From contig NZ_KB850070.1 in NCBI RefSeq assembly GCF_000369525.1, positions 505,439-569,438 on the forward strand: a stretch of 64,000 nt of DNA, read 5' to 3'. Positions 21,149 through 30,339 of the stretch are shown here, in pieces. The notes beneath the pieces are model-generated. The model saw only the letters and a list, made by a program, of their open reading frames with translations, was not told the DNA's origin and did not search any database. The stretch's first letter is position 1. Every line of letters begins with the position of its first letter. The stretch is from Acinetobacter higginsii (GTDB lineage: Bacteria > Pseudomonadota > Gammaproteobacteria > Pseudomonadales > Moraxellaceae). Both the position numbers and the translations under genes were made by a program.

Positions 21149-22189
21149 TTACTCCAAGGGGATAAAATAATAATCTTGAAGAAATAGGCCTGCTTGATAA
21201 ACCCATGTCACATAAAAAATAATAATAAAATAAAGAGTTAAAAACAAATAAAAAGGTGCTTTTTTCAATCGTTGTGAAAGTAAATATGGAATTAGAAATA
21301 TTTCTATAAATAAAAAGACGTTTGACAACCTACCACTTAAAATTCCAAAATCAAAAAAAGCAATACGCAATGTTAAACCAACAGTAAAAATAAAAACCAT
21401 AAACACATAAAACTTATTTAATAATATTTTCTTATTTGTCAAACATAAAATTAAAACAAACTCTAAATAAAATTTAATATTAGCTAGTGAAAAAAAACCA
21501 ACCTCCTCAGCATAATCAGAATTTGAGTAAGATACTAAACGATCAAAAAAACTTGAAGCTAAAGGCAACATTACTGTTCTAGCCAATATAAAAACAAAAA
21601 ATAAAATACCAAAAAGAACAGAATAAAATCGAAGTCTCGAATAGCTTAAAGGATATTTTCTATCCAAGAGTAAATAACATAAAAAAATTAAAATATAAGA
21701 AAAAGTGATCTGATGAAATAAAATTGCAATAATAAAAAAAACTATAGACCATTTTTTTTTGTTAGATAAATACAGCAGACTAGCTAAAACAACAGCAGGG
21801 ACAGCAAGTCCCTGTCTAATCTGCATAAATTGCTGCATCAAGAAAAAACCTGAAGGAATATAAAAAGCCATTACATACGCATAGTTCAACCTAATAATAT
21901 GACTTGCCTTATATATAAAAGAGAAAGTTAAAAAAGAAAATATAGAAAATAAAACTAAAGAGCTGTCTGAAAATATAGAAATAACTTTAGAATACAATCC
22001 CCAACCTAATTCAACCCCACTTAATAAATAAAAGTTATAATAGCTAGTAAGATCGTAACTATCTATATTTTTAAATATTGAGTAATAAGTATAAGTATCA
22101 TTCGTATTCCCTCGACCACCCACTATTAATGAGCATAAGAAAGCAAAAAAAAGAAAGAATAAAAATTTTCTTTTTACCAATAATTTCAT
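21149..22189 (-). CDS. wzy: Capsule repeat-unit polymerase Wzy (EpsG-like)
   Basis: Integral membrane protein of 346 residues with about nine or ten predicted helices. It has a periplasmic loop after the first helix containing GRGNTNDTYTYYSIF, a feature of EpsG/Wzy proteins, and QIRQGLAVPAVVLASLLYLS near residue 122. It is the only candidate polymerase in the locus and, with wzx, defines a Wzx/Wzy pathway. Its ATG overlaps the upstream glycosyltransferase stop by 4 bp. Very AT-rich, with long A/T runs. Wzy proteins share little sequence, so the call rests on topology and position. Confidence 0.8.
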   Translation of the reverse strand: MKLLVKRKFLFFLFFAFLCSLIVGGRGNTNDTYTYYSIFKNIDSYDLTSYYNFYLLSGVELGWGLYSKVISIFSDSSLVLFSIFSFLTFSFIYKASHIIRLNYAYVMAFYIPSGFFLMQQFMQIRQGLAVPAVVLASLLYLSNKKKWSIVFFIIAILFHQITFSYILIFLCYLLLDRKYPLSYSRLRFYSVLFGILFFVFILARTVMLPLASSFFDRLVSYSNSDYAEEVGFFSLANIKFYLEFVLILCLTNKKILLNKFYVFMVFIFTVGLTLRIAFFDFGILSGRLSNVFLFIEIFLIPYLLSQRLKKAPFYLFLTLYFIIIFYVTWVYQAGLFLQDYYFIPLE

Positions 22190-23172
22190 TTTAGTTTACT
22201 CCTAATTTTTGACAAAGAGTTTCTAAAACCTATAAAAAAATCCATAAAAACAAAAAAATTATTTCTCAGAAGAAAGAACAAAACCCTTTTATAAATATTT
22301 AATTTATGTTCAATCTTCGCAAACGACAAATCATCATTATACAACTCTATATAATTCCCTCTGGTTTTCCTAGAAGAATAAGTCAATACATCAGATTTAA
22401 TAATACACTTTCTATAAAAAAAAGCCTCTTTTATGTTTTCATTTATATTTTTATTCGAAAAAAAATCATCTAAAAAATTCACACCCATTATCATCTCAGA
22501 TAGTTTTCTTTCAGAAAAATTCGTAGTATAAGAATTACTATTATACTTAACATAATGCAAATATGCTTTAGGAATATAAGCTATATTATTAGAAAAATAG
22601 ACAGCTTGAATACAAATCAGCAAATCTTCAGAAATATTCACATTTTCCAATATCAAAACTTTCTTTAAAATATCTATATTAAACAACTTATTACACAGTG
22701 AACCATGCAACTCATTATCTAAGAGCTGAGATATAACATTTAACTTATCACCAATAGGTTTCTGTTTAACCTGTTTAATACTATTTTTAGTATTAATATA
22801 ATAATCTGAAAATACTATATCTAAGGAATTAATATTGGCAAAAGACAACATAGACTCTAGAGCATCCAGCTCTAAAAAATCATCACTATCTAATGAAGCT
22901 ACATATTTTCCTTCTGCTATATTTAAGGCATATTTTCGTACATAAGAAATTCCCTGATTTTTATCAAAAGAGACTATTTTAGTATCTTTTTCTCTATCAG
23001 GATATTGTTGTAATATTTGCTTGGCTATTCTTAATGATTCATCTGGAGAGCAATCATCAATAATTATTATTTGGAATTGATCCAAAGTTTGATTACATAC
23101 CGACAATAGACACTTTTCAATAAAATTTTCAGTTTTATAAACTGGAATAATTAAACTAACTTGATATTTCAT
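22186..23172 (-). CDS. Family 2 glycosyltransferase
   Basis: GT-A enzyme of 328 residues. MKYQVSLIIPVYKTENFIEKCL opens the GT2 domain; IIIDDCSPDES follows near residue 38, and ASLDSDDFLELD (the metal-binding DXD) near 93. A central acceptor-side region holds NISEDLLICIQA, the catalytic-base type ED motif, near 180. The C-terminal part is basic and hydrophobic, suggesting contact with the inner membrane. The gene overlaps its neighbours on both sides by 4 bp (ATGA), so the glycosyltransferases and Wzy are translationally coupled. Confidence 0.87.
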   Translation of the reverse strand: MKYQVSLIIPVYKTENFIEKCLLSVCNQTLDQFQIIIIDDCSPDESLRIAKQILQQYPDREKDTKIVSFDKNQGISYVRKYALNIAEGKYVASLDSDDFLELDALESMLSFANINSLDIVFSDYYINTKNSIKQVKQKPIGDKLNVISQLLDNELHGSLCNKLFNIDILKKVLILENVNISEDLLICIQAVYFSNNIAYIPKAYLHYVKYNSNSYTTNFSERKLSEMIMGVNFLDDFFSNKNINENIKEAFFYRKCIIKSDVLTYSSRKTRGNYIELYNDDLSFAKIEHKLNIYKRVLFFLLRNNFFVFMDFFIGFRNSLSKIRSKLK

Positions 23173-24167
23173 AGCTTATTTTTAGACTTTAGATACATAA
23201 GTGGATAAAATAATTTAGTAAAAACCAATAGCATAATTATTTTTTGCTTAAAAGAAAAACTTATAATGCTTAAAGACTTTAAGTCCAAAAACCCTGCTTC
23301 TTTAAACTCCATATAATACCTCTTCTTATCAGAAAAAGATAAAGTAGAATTCATTAAGTTTATCAGAGCAATTATCTTAATACGGATAATATGTTTTAAA
23401 ATGGCAGCTTGATAGATATTATTGCCTTTAAAAGATTCTTTTAAATTATTAATAATTTTAATCATACTAGTATGATGAAAGGTATAATAAGCCTCATCCC
23501 TGCGCCTACTTAAACTTCCATCCTTCACGATATAATTATAACAAACAATACCTAAATGACTTATCCTACGACAATATTGATATAATCTCAGTACAAAATC
23601 ATAGTCCTCACTTAGAACACCCTTTAAAAAAAACACATTATTATCTATTAATAGCTTTCTTTTTACAATAAACACACAAGCAGAATATTCAACATCATAT
23701 TTACTAACATATGTTAAACCATCCACAATAACATTTACAGGCTTATTTAACATATTAGAATCTTTAGAGTAGGAATTAAATACATCTCGCATACCTAAAC
23801 TCAACAAGTCCAGATTATCACGCTGCAGCGTATTAAGGACATGCATCAATGTATCTTTTTCCATTAAATCATCAGAATCAAAGAACCAAATATAGTTTCC
23901 ACTTGCCTGTTTTAAACCATAGTTTCTTGCATCGCTTAACCCACCATTTTCTTTATTAATTACAATTATATCTATGTTTGGATTTCTTTCTTTAAATTCA
24001 TTGACGCTATTTTCTGTATTATCACTAGAACCATCATTGACCACTATTATTTCAAAACATTGCCAATCGACATCATTTTGCATTAGAATTGATTCTAATG
24101 TTTTTTCTATATATTTTTCAGAATTATAGGCCGGCATTACTATCGATAGGGTTTTTACTATTTGCAC
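23169..24167 (-). CDS. Family 2 glycosyltransferase
   Basis: GT-A enzyme of about 332 residues. TLSIVMPAYNSEKYIEKTL begins the GT2 domain, IIVVNDGSSDNTE follows near residue 40, NGGLSDARNYGL near 75, and the DSDD metal site in IWFFDSDDLME near 95. VLSEDYDFVLRLY near 185 is the ED motif. A GTG at 24167 preceded by AAGGTGG is chosen as start because the family begins here; the open frame extends upstream to a TTG at 24248 that lacks a ribosome site and would add a hydrophobic stretch not usual in the family. It forms one linkage of the K unit. Confidence 0.83.
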   Translation of the reverse strand: MQIVKTLSIVMPAYNSEKYIEKTLESILMQNDVDWQCFEIIVVNDGSSDNTENSVNEFKERNPNIDIIVINKENGGLSDARNYGLKQASGNYIWFFDSDDLMEKDTLMHVLNTLQRDNLDLLSLGMRDVFNSYSKDSNMLNKPVNVIVDGLTYVSKYDVEYSACVFIVKRKLLIDNNVFFLKGVLSEDYDFVLRLYQYCRRISHLGIVCYNYIVKDGSLSRRRDEAYYTFHHTSMIKIINNLKESFKGNNIYQAAILKHIIRIKIIALINLMNSTLSFSDKKRYYMEFKEAGFLDLKSLSIISFSFKQKIIMLLVFTKLFYPLMYLKSKNKL

Positions 24168-24259
24168 AACATCCACCTTCCAAAGCAACCCAAATTTCGA
24201 CACAGCAAAAGCTATTAAAATTATAAACAAACCAACAGCATCAGTCAAGAATTTTCAAC

Positions 24260-25555
24260 TTAATATTTCCGATAAATTAAAGGAGAAAAAATCATTTTGT
24301 GCATTTTAAAAATTATTCCATTTTTATAAAAGTAATTTAGAACCGTACTCGCTATTACCTCAGAAATTAACATTGCTAGCATTGCACCCATCAACCCCCA
24401 ATAATACACAAATATGATAGTCAAAATTATATTAAGTGCCATTGAATACAATGTTTTCTTTTTAAGATAATCATATGCATTAAACTTTAAAAGATATCGT
24501 TCAGCAATTGTTGACAATCCAGAAAACATCGTTAATACAACCGCTAGTATTAAAATTTCGTTACTTACTAAAAACTCTTTTCCATATAAAAAATTAACTA
24601 CTTTCCCACCAAACAGACCAAAGAAAGATATAAAAAAAGTTGATATACAAATTATAATTACACTTAAAAAAGCAACCATTTTTTGAGTTTTTTCTAAATT
24701 AACTTCTTGATAAATTTTAGTAAAATATGAAGAAATCACTGCTAGTAAAACGAAATAAAAACTTCCACCAAGTGTCATTACCACCGTAAAAAGACCTAGC
24801 TCATACTGCGACTTTATTCCTAAAGCTAATTGAGAACTCCTAGAAAAAAAAGCAACTGATAATGAAAATAAAAATAACTTTCCCCCAACAGACAACATAA
24901 ACCGCCTATATTTTTTTAATCGTTCATTGTTTATCTCTTTTTTTATAACCCTCCTTCTATTAAAAATAAATTTTCTCAACAAAAATGGAAGCAGTGTAAT
25001 TATAACAATTGGGACACACAATAACTCAATCGCTAATTGAAATTTAGCTATAAAATATCTAATCAACAAAGATGTGATCAGCGCCAAAATATTACAAAAT
25101 GCATTTATTTTGGATTCTAATATTGCATTAAAATAGATACTATAGACATCATGAACTGCAAAATATACTGCTAAACTTGTAGCCAATGAGAAAATAAAAG
25201 TTAATGAATCTGTCGCTATATATATATATATTAAAGTAATCAATGACAGAGTAATATATATAAAATCTCGTGTTAGCTTTGTCGCACTAATAATATATTC
25301 ACCAAACTTTCTATCTTTTGCAGTTTTTTGAAAAATTATATTTTCCGAACCAAACATTGCTACAATTTGTATGGTGGCAAAAACTGAACTAGCTAAAGTT
25401 AATTTCCCAAAGTTTTCAGGACCTATATATTTCGCTACAAATGATGTAACAAATATCAGTCCAAAAATTGATACTAGCTTTTCTGACATCATCCAAATTG
25501 AGTTCGTAAATATTCTATTTTTGAACTTATTAATCATTAATTTCAGAAATTGCAT
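24260..25555 (-). CDS. wzx: Repeat-unit flippase Wzx
   Basis: Polysaccharide transporter of the MATE/MVF superfamily, 431 residues with about 12 hydrophobic helices. The N-terminus has NSIWMMSEKLVSIFGLIFVTSFVAKYIGPENFG, a typical Wzx opening in which the YIGPENFGKL segment is conserved. It moves the lipid-linked repeat unit across the inner membrane. It is the most upstream of the leftward serotype genes, about 520 bp from the divergent wza. Strongly AT-rich. A membrane role in another pathway is unlikely in this context. Confidence 0.88.
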   Translation of the reverse strand: MQFLKLMINKFKNRIFTNSIWMMSEKLVSIFGLIFVTSFVAKYIGPENFGKLTLASSVFATIQIVAMFGSENIIFQKTAKDRKFGEYIISATKLTRDFIYITLSLITLIYIYIATDSLTFIFSLATSLAVYFAVHDVYSIYFNAILESKINAFCNILALITSLLIRYFIAKFQLAIELLCVPIVIITLLPFLLRKFIFNRRRVIKKEINNERLKKYRRFMLSVGGKLFLFSLSVAFFSRSSQLALGIKSQYELGLFTVVMTLGGSFYFVLLAVISSYFTKIYQEVNLEKTQKMVAFLSVIIICISTFFISFFGLFGGKVVNFLYGKEFLVSNEILILAVVLTMFSGLSTIAERYLLKFNAYDYLKKKTLYSMALNIILTIIFVYYWGLMGAMLAMLISEVIASTVLNYFYKNGIIFKMHKMIFSPLIYRKY

Positions 25556-26076
25556 TTTTCAACTCTATTAAACCACTGTAGCACTGTATTTATTGCAAAT
25601 ATCAAATCTATTAAACCGACAGCATCAACTTAATCACTTCTGCCCCTCTCCGCTTTTTGAATTGATGTTTTATTAATCTTTCAATTGTTATCAATCTCAC
25701 GATATAATTACCATCATAAATATTTTTCACTTCAATATTTAACAACATTTTATTGCCAATACATTGAAGTTTTTTACTCTTTACATGATCTAAACTATCG
25801 GGATCATGCTTAAAAATTAATTTTACAATAATCATCAACATCATGCAAAAAACAAAATCATTTCAATATCATAAGTTTGATACATTGTAGTGATAACAAA
25901 TCTTCATGAGTCTATCTAGAGGATATACTCTCGTTATTATACGGAATATAACAACCCTTAAAAAGCTCATTTTTTAACTATATGCTCTAATATTTAAAAA
26001 AAACTATATCTCGTTTTAATTATAGTCTACAATTCCGCAAGAATCTGATTCAAAATTACAAACGAAGGGTTAAGCT
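25556..26076. promoter_or_regulatory. AT-rich divergent region between wzx and wza
   Basis: This 521-bp interval should hold the promoters of the leftward serotype genes and of rightward wza-wzc. A TATAGT at 26021-26026 is a possible -10 for wza. No JUMPStart/ops sequence (GGCGGTAG) was seen. A 77-codon leftward frame lies in it (separate entry). Confidence 0.5.
25611..25844 (-). CDS. Uncertain 77-residue ORF upstream of wzx
   Basis: Open frame in the same direction as wzx and 55 bp upstream of it, encoding a basic protein with no recognised domain. There is no Shine-Dalgarno before either of its first two ATG codons. It could be a remnant of an earlier K-locus gene, a small real gene, or chance in AT-rich DNA. 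Not recognised. Confidence 0.2.
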   Translation of the reverse strand: MMLMIIVKLIFKHDPDSLDHVKSKKLQCIGNKMLLNIEVKNIYDGNYIVRLITIERLIKHQFKKRRGAEVIKLMLSV

Positions 26077-27177
26077 GTGAAGTTTAAGAGCGCCTCATTT
26101 TTATTATCTACATGCATTTTAAGTCTTTCAGGATGCGCTGTTACCTCAGGACTTCAAACTTATGATATCCCTGAGAAAGGCCACTATAAGACAGAACAAG
26201 GAGCTGAGGTTTCTGTAGTTCAATTAACTCAAGCAAACCTTCAAATGCCCCTTTACACGGAAAATTCAGATAGCTCAGATTTAGCGTCTTTATTTCACTC
26301 TCAATCTACTCCATACCGTTTAAGTTCGGGAGATGTACTTTCAATCCAACTGTGGGCCTACCCAGAAATCACACCACCAACTCTTCAAGATTCAAATAAC
26401 ATTCAGGCATCTGGGTACTCGATTGATAGCAATGGAAATCTATATTTACCACTCATTGGTAAAGTGCATGCGGCCGGTCAAACTGTTCTTGAACTCAATA
26501 AAAATTTAAGAAATTCTTTTGCTCATTATCTTAAAACACCAGATGTTATTGTTAGAGTATTATCGTATGAGGGCAATCGTTACTTTGTAAACGGGCAAGT
26601 CATGAAAAGTGGGCAATATACGCTAAAAGATCAACCGATCAGCTTATACACGGCACTCAGTATGGCTGGTGGAGTTAACCCCGAAACAGGTGACAATACA
26701 GCAATTCAACTTATTCGGCAGGGTATCTCTTATAACTTAAATCTAGTTGATTTAGAGAAAAAAGGCTTTTCACTCCATAAATTATTGATACGACCAAATG
26801 ATACCATTTTCGTTAATACCAAACAAAACCAAAAGCTGTATGTAATGGGAGAGTCAAGTAAAAGTCAGGCTTTGCCTTTACGTGACCAAGGAATGACTTT
26901 AAGTGATGTTCTTGGTGAAAGTGAAGGGATTAACCCATACTCGGCTAGTGCGGCACGTATTTATATACTACGTACTAATTTAGCTGATCGGCATTCAACT
27001 CTTTATCACTTAAATTTAAGCAGTTTAGGTAATCTTGCTTTAGCCAATCAATTTAAAATGCAAAGAAATGATATTGTTTATATTGATGCGACAGGCTTAA
27101 CCCGTTGGCAACGTATGGTCAACCAAATTATACCATTCTCAAATGCACTTTATAGTTTTGATCAATTAGGTAAGTGA
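26077..27177 (+). CDS. wza: Outer-membrane polysaccharide export lipoprotein Wza
   Basis: Forms the octameric outer-membrane channel through which capsule leaves. It is 366 residues, with a signal peptide ending in the lipobox LSGC (Cys20). A Poly_export domain begins near residue 85 (PYRLSSGDVLSIQLW), followed by SLBB-type domains (YFVNGQVMKSGQYTL near 165; LYVMGESSKSQALPL near 255) and a C-terminal amphipathic segment. The start is GTG at 26077, preceded by AAGGG at 8 nt. It is transcribed away from the serotype genes and followed by wzc after only 79 bp, so the usual wzb gene is absent between them. Confidence 0.93.
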   Translation: MKFKSASFLLSTCILSLSGCAVTSGLQTYDIPEKGHYKTEQGAEVSVVQLTQANLQMPLYTENSDSSDLASLFHSQSTPYRLSSGDVLSIQLWAYPEITPPTLQDSNNIQASGYSIDSNGNLYLPLIGKVHAAGQTVLELNKNLRNSFAHYLKTPDVIVRVLSYEGNRYFVNGQVMKSGQYTLKDQPISLYTALSMAGGVNPETGDNTAIQLIRQGISYNLNLVDLEKKGFSLHKLLIRPNDTIFVNTKQNQKLYVMGESSKSQALPLRDQGMTLSDVLGESEGINPYSASAARIYILRTNLADRHSTLYHLNLSSLGNLALANQFKMQRNDIVYIDATGLTRWQRMVNQIIPFSNALYSFDQLGK

Positions 27178-27256
27178 ATATAAACCTGCCAATTTAGCTA
27201 TTTAAATAGCACAGGCACCAGACTGTTACTTTAAAATTTTAGATAGTTGTTTCCTT

Positions 27257-29377
27257 ATGAATCAAAATACACAAATGACTGATGATACAATTGACCTTAG
27301 AGAACTATTTTATACTCTTATTGTCCAATGGAAACTTATCATTTTTTGTACTGTACTTGCTATCGTCTGTGCAGGGGTTTACCTTAAACTTGCAAAAAAA
27401 ACTTATTCTGTTGATGCAAAAATTCAAATAGTTGATAATAAACAGAGTAGCTTAGCAAATTTAAGTCCACAATTAGCCTCTTTGGGTAGCTTCGCTGGTA
27501 TTAATCTTGGTGGTGGTCAGCAATCGATTCAAACTGAAATTGAAGTTTTACAGTCTCGTTCAATTTTGGGAAAGGCGATTCAGGATCTGAATCTTGATCT
27601 CCAAATTCAACCAGACCAATCTTTTTTTCAAAATCTTTTTAATCCAAACAATTTTTATACTAATTATTTAGTTGATCAAATAAAAGTTAAAAACCATAAA
27701 GCAGAGTTTTCAATTCATAAATTTGATGTTCCAGCACAATATTTAGATCAAAATCTGATTTTGGCTTTCTCTGGGCAAAATTTTAGCCTGATTTCTGTAA
27801 AAACAGGTTTAGAAGTATTTCAAGGCACCTTAAATCAACGAACAGCCTCTACCCCCTTAGGCTTAACTTGGAACATTAATATTTCAAGTAAGCAACCTAT
27901 TAAAGGGCAATACATTGTACAAAAGCAATCAACACTTACAGCAGTTAAAGCCATTTTACAAAACTTAAAGGCCGTTGAGCTTACAAAGCAAACAGGAATT
28001 ATCACAATCAATTATGATGGGACAGACAAAGCCCACATCATGAAAGTGTTAAATCACATTATAGAAACTTACCAAGAACAAAATCTGGCGACAAAGTCTG
28101 CAGAAAAAGAAAAATCTTTAAACTTTTTAAATCATCAATTACCAAAGCTGAAGCAAGAGTTGGAAGAAACAGAAAAAAAATTTAATACTTTCCGTGAAAC
28201 ACATGGCACTATTGATATTCAACAAGAAGCTGGGCTTTATTTAAAACAAAGTGTTGAGCTTGAAACACAAAAAGTTCAGTTGGAACAAAAAAAGGCTGAG
28301 TTGGCGGCACAATACACTGCACAACACCCAATGATGCAAGAAATTAATGCCCAAATTAGTGTATTTAATAAAAAAATTAATGAGTTAAATGGTGCATTAA
28401 AAAAACTACCAAATACACAAAGCCAATATTTACAATATTATCGAGATGTACAAGTACAGACTCAACTATATACTAACCTATTAGGAACGTACCAGTCTTT
28501 AAGCTTATCGAAAGCTGGTGAAACGGGAACTTTACGGGTATTAGATTATCCCGTAGAACCAACCAAACCAATTAAACCTCTTAAATTAATTATCTTAATT
28601 CTTTCAATTTTGGTTGGAGGATTTATAGGTGTACTTATTGCTCTAATGCGTAATATGTTACAAACAGGCGTACGTCATCGCGGTGAAATTGAACAGGCTG
28701 TCGGAATTAACACTTATGTTGAATTGCCTAAAGCGAAACATAAAACTGCTCCTGAGTTACGCGCACTCAAGACATTTATCCCGACTTTACGTTTTAAGTT
28801 ACAGCAAAAACAGCATAATGTTGCACTCATAACAAGTGTAACGCCTGATCAAAATCAAGGTATCATTGCTCAACATTTGGCACTTTATCTCAGTCAAGCT
28901 GGACAAAAAGTCTTAGTCATTGACAGTGATCTTTATCGTGGTCAACTCGATCAACTTTTCAATAGCACTGCAAAGGTAGGCTTATCTGAATATTTACACG
29001 GACAAGCCAACCTAGATCAAATTATCGTGAATACAACTTATCCGAATTTGAGTCTAATTGGCCGTGGACAAAGCAATGATGAGGCTTCTATTAGTTCACA
29101 TCAATCAATTTTTGCACAGTTAATGCAACAGATCAGTAATCAATATGACTACATCTTGATCAGTTCAGCACCCGTACTTGCAACCTCGGATAGTTTAAAC
29201 CTTGCTCAATTTACAGGTTTTAATCTGTGTTTAGTGCAATATGGTCAGACACAACTGAAAGATATTGAACTCGCAAAATCTTATTTTGTGAATGCTGGGC
29301 TTGAGATTGATGGTCTTATTCTCGATCAGATCCCGAGCTATCAAATTACTCAGTATCAATATCAGACCAGCAAATAA
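27257..29377 (+). CDS. wzc: Wzc-family polysaccharide co-polymerase with a degenerate kinase domain
   Basis: Inner-membrane PCP-2a protein, 706 residues: Wzz domain, TM1 near residues 27-43, a large periplasmic coiled-coil region (about 280-400), a proline-rich PxxPTKPIKP stretch and TM2 near 442-464, then a cytoplasmic BY-kinase-like domain. The kinase catalytic set is broken. The Walker A region reads SVTPDQNQGII with Gln534-Gly535 where Lys-Thr/Ser is required; Walker B reads ILISSAP with Ser636 for Asp; and the ExxRxxR helix is ELRALKTFI. Walker A' (VLVIDSDLYRG) is kept. The C-terminus has only Tyr695, 700 and 702. It probably retains chain-length or assembly function without autophosphorylation. 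Confidence 0.92.
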   Translation: MNQNTQMTDDTIDLRELFYTLIVQWKLIIFCTVLAIVCAGVYLKLAKKTYSVDAKIQIVDNKQSSLANLSPQLASLGSFAGINLGGGQQSIQTEIEVLQSRSILGKAIQDLNLDLQIQPDQSFFQNLFNPNNFYTNYLVDQIKVKNHKAEFSIHKFDVPAQYLDQNLILAFSGQNFSLISVKTGLEVFQGTLNQRTASTPLGLTWNINISSKQPIKGQYIVQKQSTLTAVKAILQNLKAVELTKQTGIITINYDGTDKAHIMKVLNHIIETYQEQNLATKSAEKEKSLNFLNHQLPKLKQELEETEKKFNTFRETHGTIDIQQEAGLYLKQSVELETQKVQLEQKKAELAAQYTAQHPMMQEINAQISVFNKKINELNGALKKLPNTQSQYLQYYRDVQVQTQLYTNLLGTYQSLSLSKAGETGTLRVLDYPVEPTKPIKPLKLIILILSILVGGFIGVLIALMRNMLQTGVRHRGEIEQAVGINTYVELPKAKHKTAPELRALKTFIPTLRFKLQQKQHNVALITSVTPDQNQGIIAQHLALYLSQAGQKVLVIDSDLYRGQLDQLFNSTAKVGLSEYLHGQANLDQIIVNTTYPNLSLIGRGQSNDEASISSHQSIFAQLMQQISNQYDYILISSAPVLATSDSLNLAQFTGFNLCLVQYGQTQLKDIELAKSYFVNAGLEIDGLILDQIPSYQITQYQYQTSK

Positions 29378-29400
29378 TTGCTCTAATATTGAATAAAAGA

Positions 29401-29437
29401 AACCAGAGGGCTATAAATTCTCTGGTTTTTTTATTTC
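29401..29437 (+). terminator. Terminator after wzc
   Basis: Stem AACCAGAG / CTCTGGTT separated by 11 nt and followed by a T-rich run (TTTTTTATTT). It closes the wza-wzc transcript before fkpA. Confidence 0.85.
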
Positions 29438-29583
29438 AACAAGAATGCTCATTGATTTCATAAATGACTCAATCCTCATACAAAAAATCCATGCATTTTT
29501 GCTGTTTATTATTCAATGCCTAAGCCTATACATGCTAAGATCAACGGCATATTTTTTATTAAAATCTCGCTTTGGGACATCTC

Positions 29584-30291
29584 ATGAGTAAAGCTTTACC
29601 TTTCGTTGTCGCAGCTGTTTTAGGCGGTGCAGCGCTCGTTCCTATTTACTACGCTACTAAAAATCCAACCACTGAGTTTGGCGCCAAGGCTGACAAAAAT
29701 GCAGCACCTGTGGCAAAAATCAGTTATGCATTAGGTTATGAAGTTGCAAAACAAACCCCACCAGAATTAGAAACCAGTGCATTTATTACTGGTTTCCGTG
29801 ACGGACATGCACAAAAACCAGCAGCCTACACAGAAGAAGAGTTACAAGCGGCTTATGTCGAGTTTCAAAAAGAGCTGCAACAAAAGCAAGCGAATGAGAC
29901 CAAAAAAGTCGAAGCGACCAACAACAGCTTTTTAGCAGAAAATGCGAAAAAAGAAGGTGTGAAAACCACCGCTTCAGGCTTGCAATATAAAATCACTAAA
30001 GAAGGTACAGGTAAACAGCCTGCCGCAACTTCTGTTGTGAAAGTTCACTACAAAGGTCAACTTGCTGATGGTAAAGTCTTTGATAGCTCTTATGACCGTG
30101 GCGAGCCAATTGAATTCCCACTGAATCAAGTGATTCCAGGCTGGACTGAAGGTTTACAGCTGATGAAAGAAGGTGGTAAAGCAACACTTTATATTCCTGC
30201 AAACTTAGGTTACGGTGAACAAGGTGTTCCTGGTTCGATCCCACCGAATAGCACATTAATTTTTGATGTAGAATTAATCGCTGTTAAGTAA
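29584..30291 (+). CDS. fkpA: FKBP-type peptidyl-prolyl isomerase FkpA
   Basis: Periplasmic prolyl isomerase and chaperone, 235 residues. It has an N-terminal hydrophobic segment ([19 protein letters not shown]), a helical FKBP N-terminal dimerisation domain (about 45-115), and a C-terminal FKBP domain with [18 protein letters not shown] (near 150) and [19 protein letters not shown] (near 200). The start is ATG at 29584; the preceding in-frame TTG is not needed. It marks the conserved boundary of the Acinetobacter K locus. Confidence 0.94.
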   Translation: MSKALPFVVAAVLGGAALVPIYYATKNPTTEFGAKADKNAAPVAKISYALGYEVAKQTPPELETSAFITGFRDGHAQKPAAYTEEELQAAYVEFQKELQQKQANETKKVEATNNSFLAENAKKEGVKTTASGLQYKITKEGTGKQPAATSVVKVHYKGQLADGKVFDSSYDRGEPIEFPLNQVIPGWTEGLQLMKEGGKATLYIPANLGYGEQGVPGSIPPNSTLIFDVELIAVK

Positions 30292-30299
30292 ATGATCTT

Positions 30300-30329
30300 A
30301 AGGAGAGCCTATGCTCTCCTTTATTTTTT
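30300..30329 (+). terminator. Terminator between fkpA and fklB
   Basis: AAGGAGAGC-CTAT-GCTCTCCTT followed by TATTTTTT. It is located in the 48-bp gap, so fklB may rely on read-through or its own promoter. Confidence 0.82.
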
Positions 30330-30339
30330 GGAAGAAATA

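Noticed and set aside
21149..25555. Homopolymer A/T tracts in the glycosyltransferase, wzy and wzx genes as phase-variation switches
   Set aside because: The tracts are short and expected by chance at this AT content; all frames are intact.
25611..25844. The 77-residue frame before wzx as a confident gene
   Set aside because: No ribosome site and no recognised family; kept only at low confidence.
27178..27256. A hidden or frameshifted wzb between wza and wzc
   Set aside because: Only 79 bp lie between the two genes, far too short for the phosphatase, and no CxxNxCRSP-like remnant was seen.
27257..29377. Wzc as a pseudogene
   Set aside because: The frame is complete at family length with conserved domains; the changes are confined to catalytic residues.
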